Positions 62,601 to 64,000 of a DNA stretch of 64,000 bases are shown piece after piece (position 1 is the stretch's first letter; each line of letters begins with the position of its first letter). This DNA comes from Parascedosporium putredinis. Its lineage: Eukaryota; Ascomycota; Sordariomycetes; Microascales; Microascaceae. Both the position numbers and the translations under genes were made by a program. The notes under the pieces were generated by a model. It saw nothing but the letters and a program-made list of their open reading frames with translations. It was not told the DNA's origin and ran no database searches. Location of the stretch: assembly GCA_949357655.1 (NCBI GenBank), contig CASHTG010000014.1, positions 62,001-126,000 of the forward strand, given 5' to 3'.

Positions 62601-63483
62601 TCCGCCGCGTCCGTTTGCTTCTCGGGCGTGAAGAGGTAGAGACCGCCCGACGCGGCCAGGAATAGGTTTGTGCTCCCTGTCGAGCTCAACGCGGACGCGA
62701 TGGCGGTGGGATCCGAGGGCATCATCAGACGCGTGGGACGGGGCGGGACCAAGGAAGTGCGCGTGGTATACTGCGGCTGGTAGATGAGCTGCGACGACGC
62801 GCCCACGTTTCCAAACGTGTAAATGCCCGGGGACGAGTCGGCGGGCCGCCGCCCCAAGGCGCTCTGCACGGAACCCGCGCCGAGGTCGATGGGCAAGGTG
62901 TGGCGGTTCCAGCGCGGGGTATACTTGAGATCAATGTAGTAGCGATCAAGTAGTTTGAGGGGGTCGTCCGCGCGACGCAGAATATCCACGAAGCAGTTTT
63001 GCACGGGCGTGGTCCCCGTCTTGGGCGGGAGATTCATGAGGTAGACGCCCGCAATGACCAGCGGGGAGGGCGCCGCGTGGGCGGTCGAGTCAAAGGGGAC
63101 AGCCTCCCAGACAACGCCATTCTCCCACTCCTCCTCGGTGTGCTTGTTACCGAGGGAGAGGTAGAGGTAGTCGTTGCCCTGCGCGGTAACGACGAGGGCA
63201 AGGTCGTACGCCAGCGTCTGCTTGTTCTGCGACAGATCAAAGGATTTGGCCCTAATCGCTGCGCCGGGGTGACGCGCAGCCAAGGGGCCGGAGAGGTTTC
63301 TCCTCGTCCATCCGGTGGAGGAAGAGCGGACCTCGCGTGTCATGTAAAGATGCCATCGGTGCCGATGGAGAAGAACAAGGCGTCGCCGTTGGGCGCTTGG
63401 AGAACCTCGAAAGCTACGTCAGGGGCCATGACCACGGCGTGCTTTCGGTTCTCCAGCAGCTCCGTCTCGACAAACACCTCCAT
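59683..63483 (-). CDS. Large protein of unknown family: beta-repeat N-terminal half, helical hydrophobic C-terminal half
   Basis: ATG at 63483 (MEVFVETELLENRKHAVVMA). Two exons, 63483-60923 and 60842-59683. Five slips (near 63345, 61870, 61325, 60685 and 60520) each fit loss of one base from a short run, and the corrected length is exactly 1,241 residues. Residues 1 to about 520 show spaced strand motifs such as ALFFSIGTDGIF, GIYTFGNVG, LFLAASGGLYLFTP, TAVWALNTQGQLIYM and VVFCNGAAGTLQQL, reminiscent of a beta-propeller. From about 600 on it is helical: GWKILIEIKDAIVEIAVALR, MEVLDILIALVAIVGDVVVK and LLDLVCLIAAVPTTMM are amphipathic or hydrophobic. No signal peptide. I recognise no named domain; a membrane-active role is possible but unproven. 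TATAAAA lies at 63676-63670. Confidence 0.7.
60877..60898. repeat. (AG)11 microsatellite in the intron of the large unknown gene
   Basis: Eleven AG units on the plus strand, read as CT on the coding strand. They lie between the donor (GTAAGTC at 60922) and a canonical branch site ACTAAC about 20 nt before the acceptor at 60843. Confidence 0.8.
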
Positions 63484-64000
63484 CGTGAGAGGGAAAGGTG
63501 GGGATGGGAGGGGAGACGAGGGGGAAGGGGATCGAGATTCTAACGGTGCTTGTAATGAACTTGCTTGAGTAGCTAAAGACTAGAGTCTAGAAAGTAAAAG
63601 GAATATTCGCGTTGGCTCCACCTCTATCCGCCAAGTTGCGCGGCTATTGTGTGGGGTGATGAGAAGCGCTTTTATAGCCACGAGCAATTCTCAACCCCCG
63701 TCTTCGTGTGCTTTTAAGCTCCTCCCCCACCTTGTCCCGACCCATTCCTTCCCTGCTCCCAGATATCCCGGCTTTCGGCAGGATGCTGGCGAGAAATGCC
63801 GGTTCTCTTCCGATAAGGGGCTGCTCATGACAGTCCAATACTTGTCAAAAACAAACAGACGAAAAGAATCGGACAAGTGCGTCGTTTGGGAGGTTGTCTT
63901 GGCCGTCTCTCAGGGTTGAGTTTCGGATACGAGGTCAGCGGGGCTATCCCGGAGGGTTGGCAACTAACCAGTCAACTCTTTGCAACTGCTCTTTCCAACC
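63484..64000. other. Promoter region of the large unknown gene, right window edge
   Basis: No coding frame recognised. It holds TATAAAA on the minus strand (63670-63676), about 190 bp before the ATG. Confidence 0.45.

Noticed and set aside
1..64000. A biosynthetic secondary-metabolite cluster
   Set aside because: No polyketide synthase, NRPS, terpene cyclase, prenyltransferase or similar backbone enzyme is present.
1..64000. A giant Starship-type transposon
   Set aside because: Receptor cargo would fit, but no tyrosine-recombinase captain gene or element ends are visible in the window.
1..64000. CRISPR arrays, bacterial operons, rRNA or tRNA genes
   Set aside because: None seen; the window is eukaryotic and I found no cloverleaf-like sequence I could defend by eye.

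Overview
The window is nuclear DNA of a filamentous ascomycete. Short introns (about 50-150 nt, GT..AG), fungal-only families (HET domain, Zn2Cys6 regulators, HeLo-NACHT and NACHT-WD40 receptors, Dal5-type permeases) and GC-rich third codon positions all point to this. The family mix suggests a sordariomycete, perhaps Hypocreales, but I cannot name a species.

Layout, left to right. A truncated gene leaves the left edge (1-98). A pisatin-demethylase-like P450 (716-2555) is followed by a giant HeLo-NACHT-ankyrin receptor (2694-7659, minus). Then come a zinc alcohol dehydrogenase (8344-10073, minus) divergent from a xylose-isomerase-like TIM-barrel gene (11035-12450), a tail-anchored cytochrome b5 (13685-14271, minus) and a Zn2Cys6 regulator (about 15922-18745). 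Next is a second P450 (19244-20827, minus) divergent from a sugar transporter (21946-23925), and a third, BM3/CYP505-like P450 without a reductase domain (24289-25674, minus). A HET-domain gene (27585-29847, minus) precedes a second Zn2Cys6 regulator (30808-32644, minus), an MFS transporter (33678-35721, minus) and a divergent amidase (36897-38570). After 2.9 kb without genes comes a NACHT-WD40 receptor with a Gly/Asn/Gln-rich N-terminus resembling the sigma amyloid motif (41428-45819). The right third has a metallo-beta-lactamase-fold hydrolase (47438-48655), a second zinc alcohol dehydrogenase (49889-51378, minus), a Dal5-like permease (53696-55807), a conserved unknown (56534-57350, minus), a tiny hypothetical ORF, a small secreted SH3-like protein (58657-59149, minus) and a 1,241-residue protein of unknown family (59683-63483, minus).

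Two themes run through it. One is metabolic: three P450s, cytochrome b5, dehydrogenases, amidase, lactamase-fold hydrolase, transporters and two pathway-type regulators, which would suit uptake and breakdown or detoxification of small molecules. The other is non-self recognition and regulated cell death: two NLR-type receptors and a HET protein. The 1.2-kb-residue unknown and the small secreted protein may belong to interaction biology, but that is inference.

Most multi-kilobase genes have their frame broken by one-base indels. By eye I placed about 34, of which about 25 are the loss of one base, usually from a run of identical bases. Almost no stop-creating substitutions accompany them. For several genes the corrected exon lengths sum exactly to whole codons. 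I therefore read the genes as intact in the organism and the breaks as probable sequence errors, though real inactivation cannot be excluded from sequence alone.
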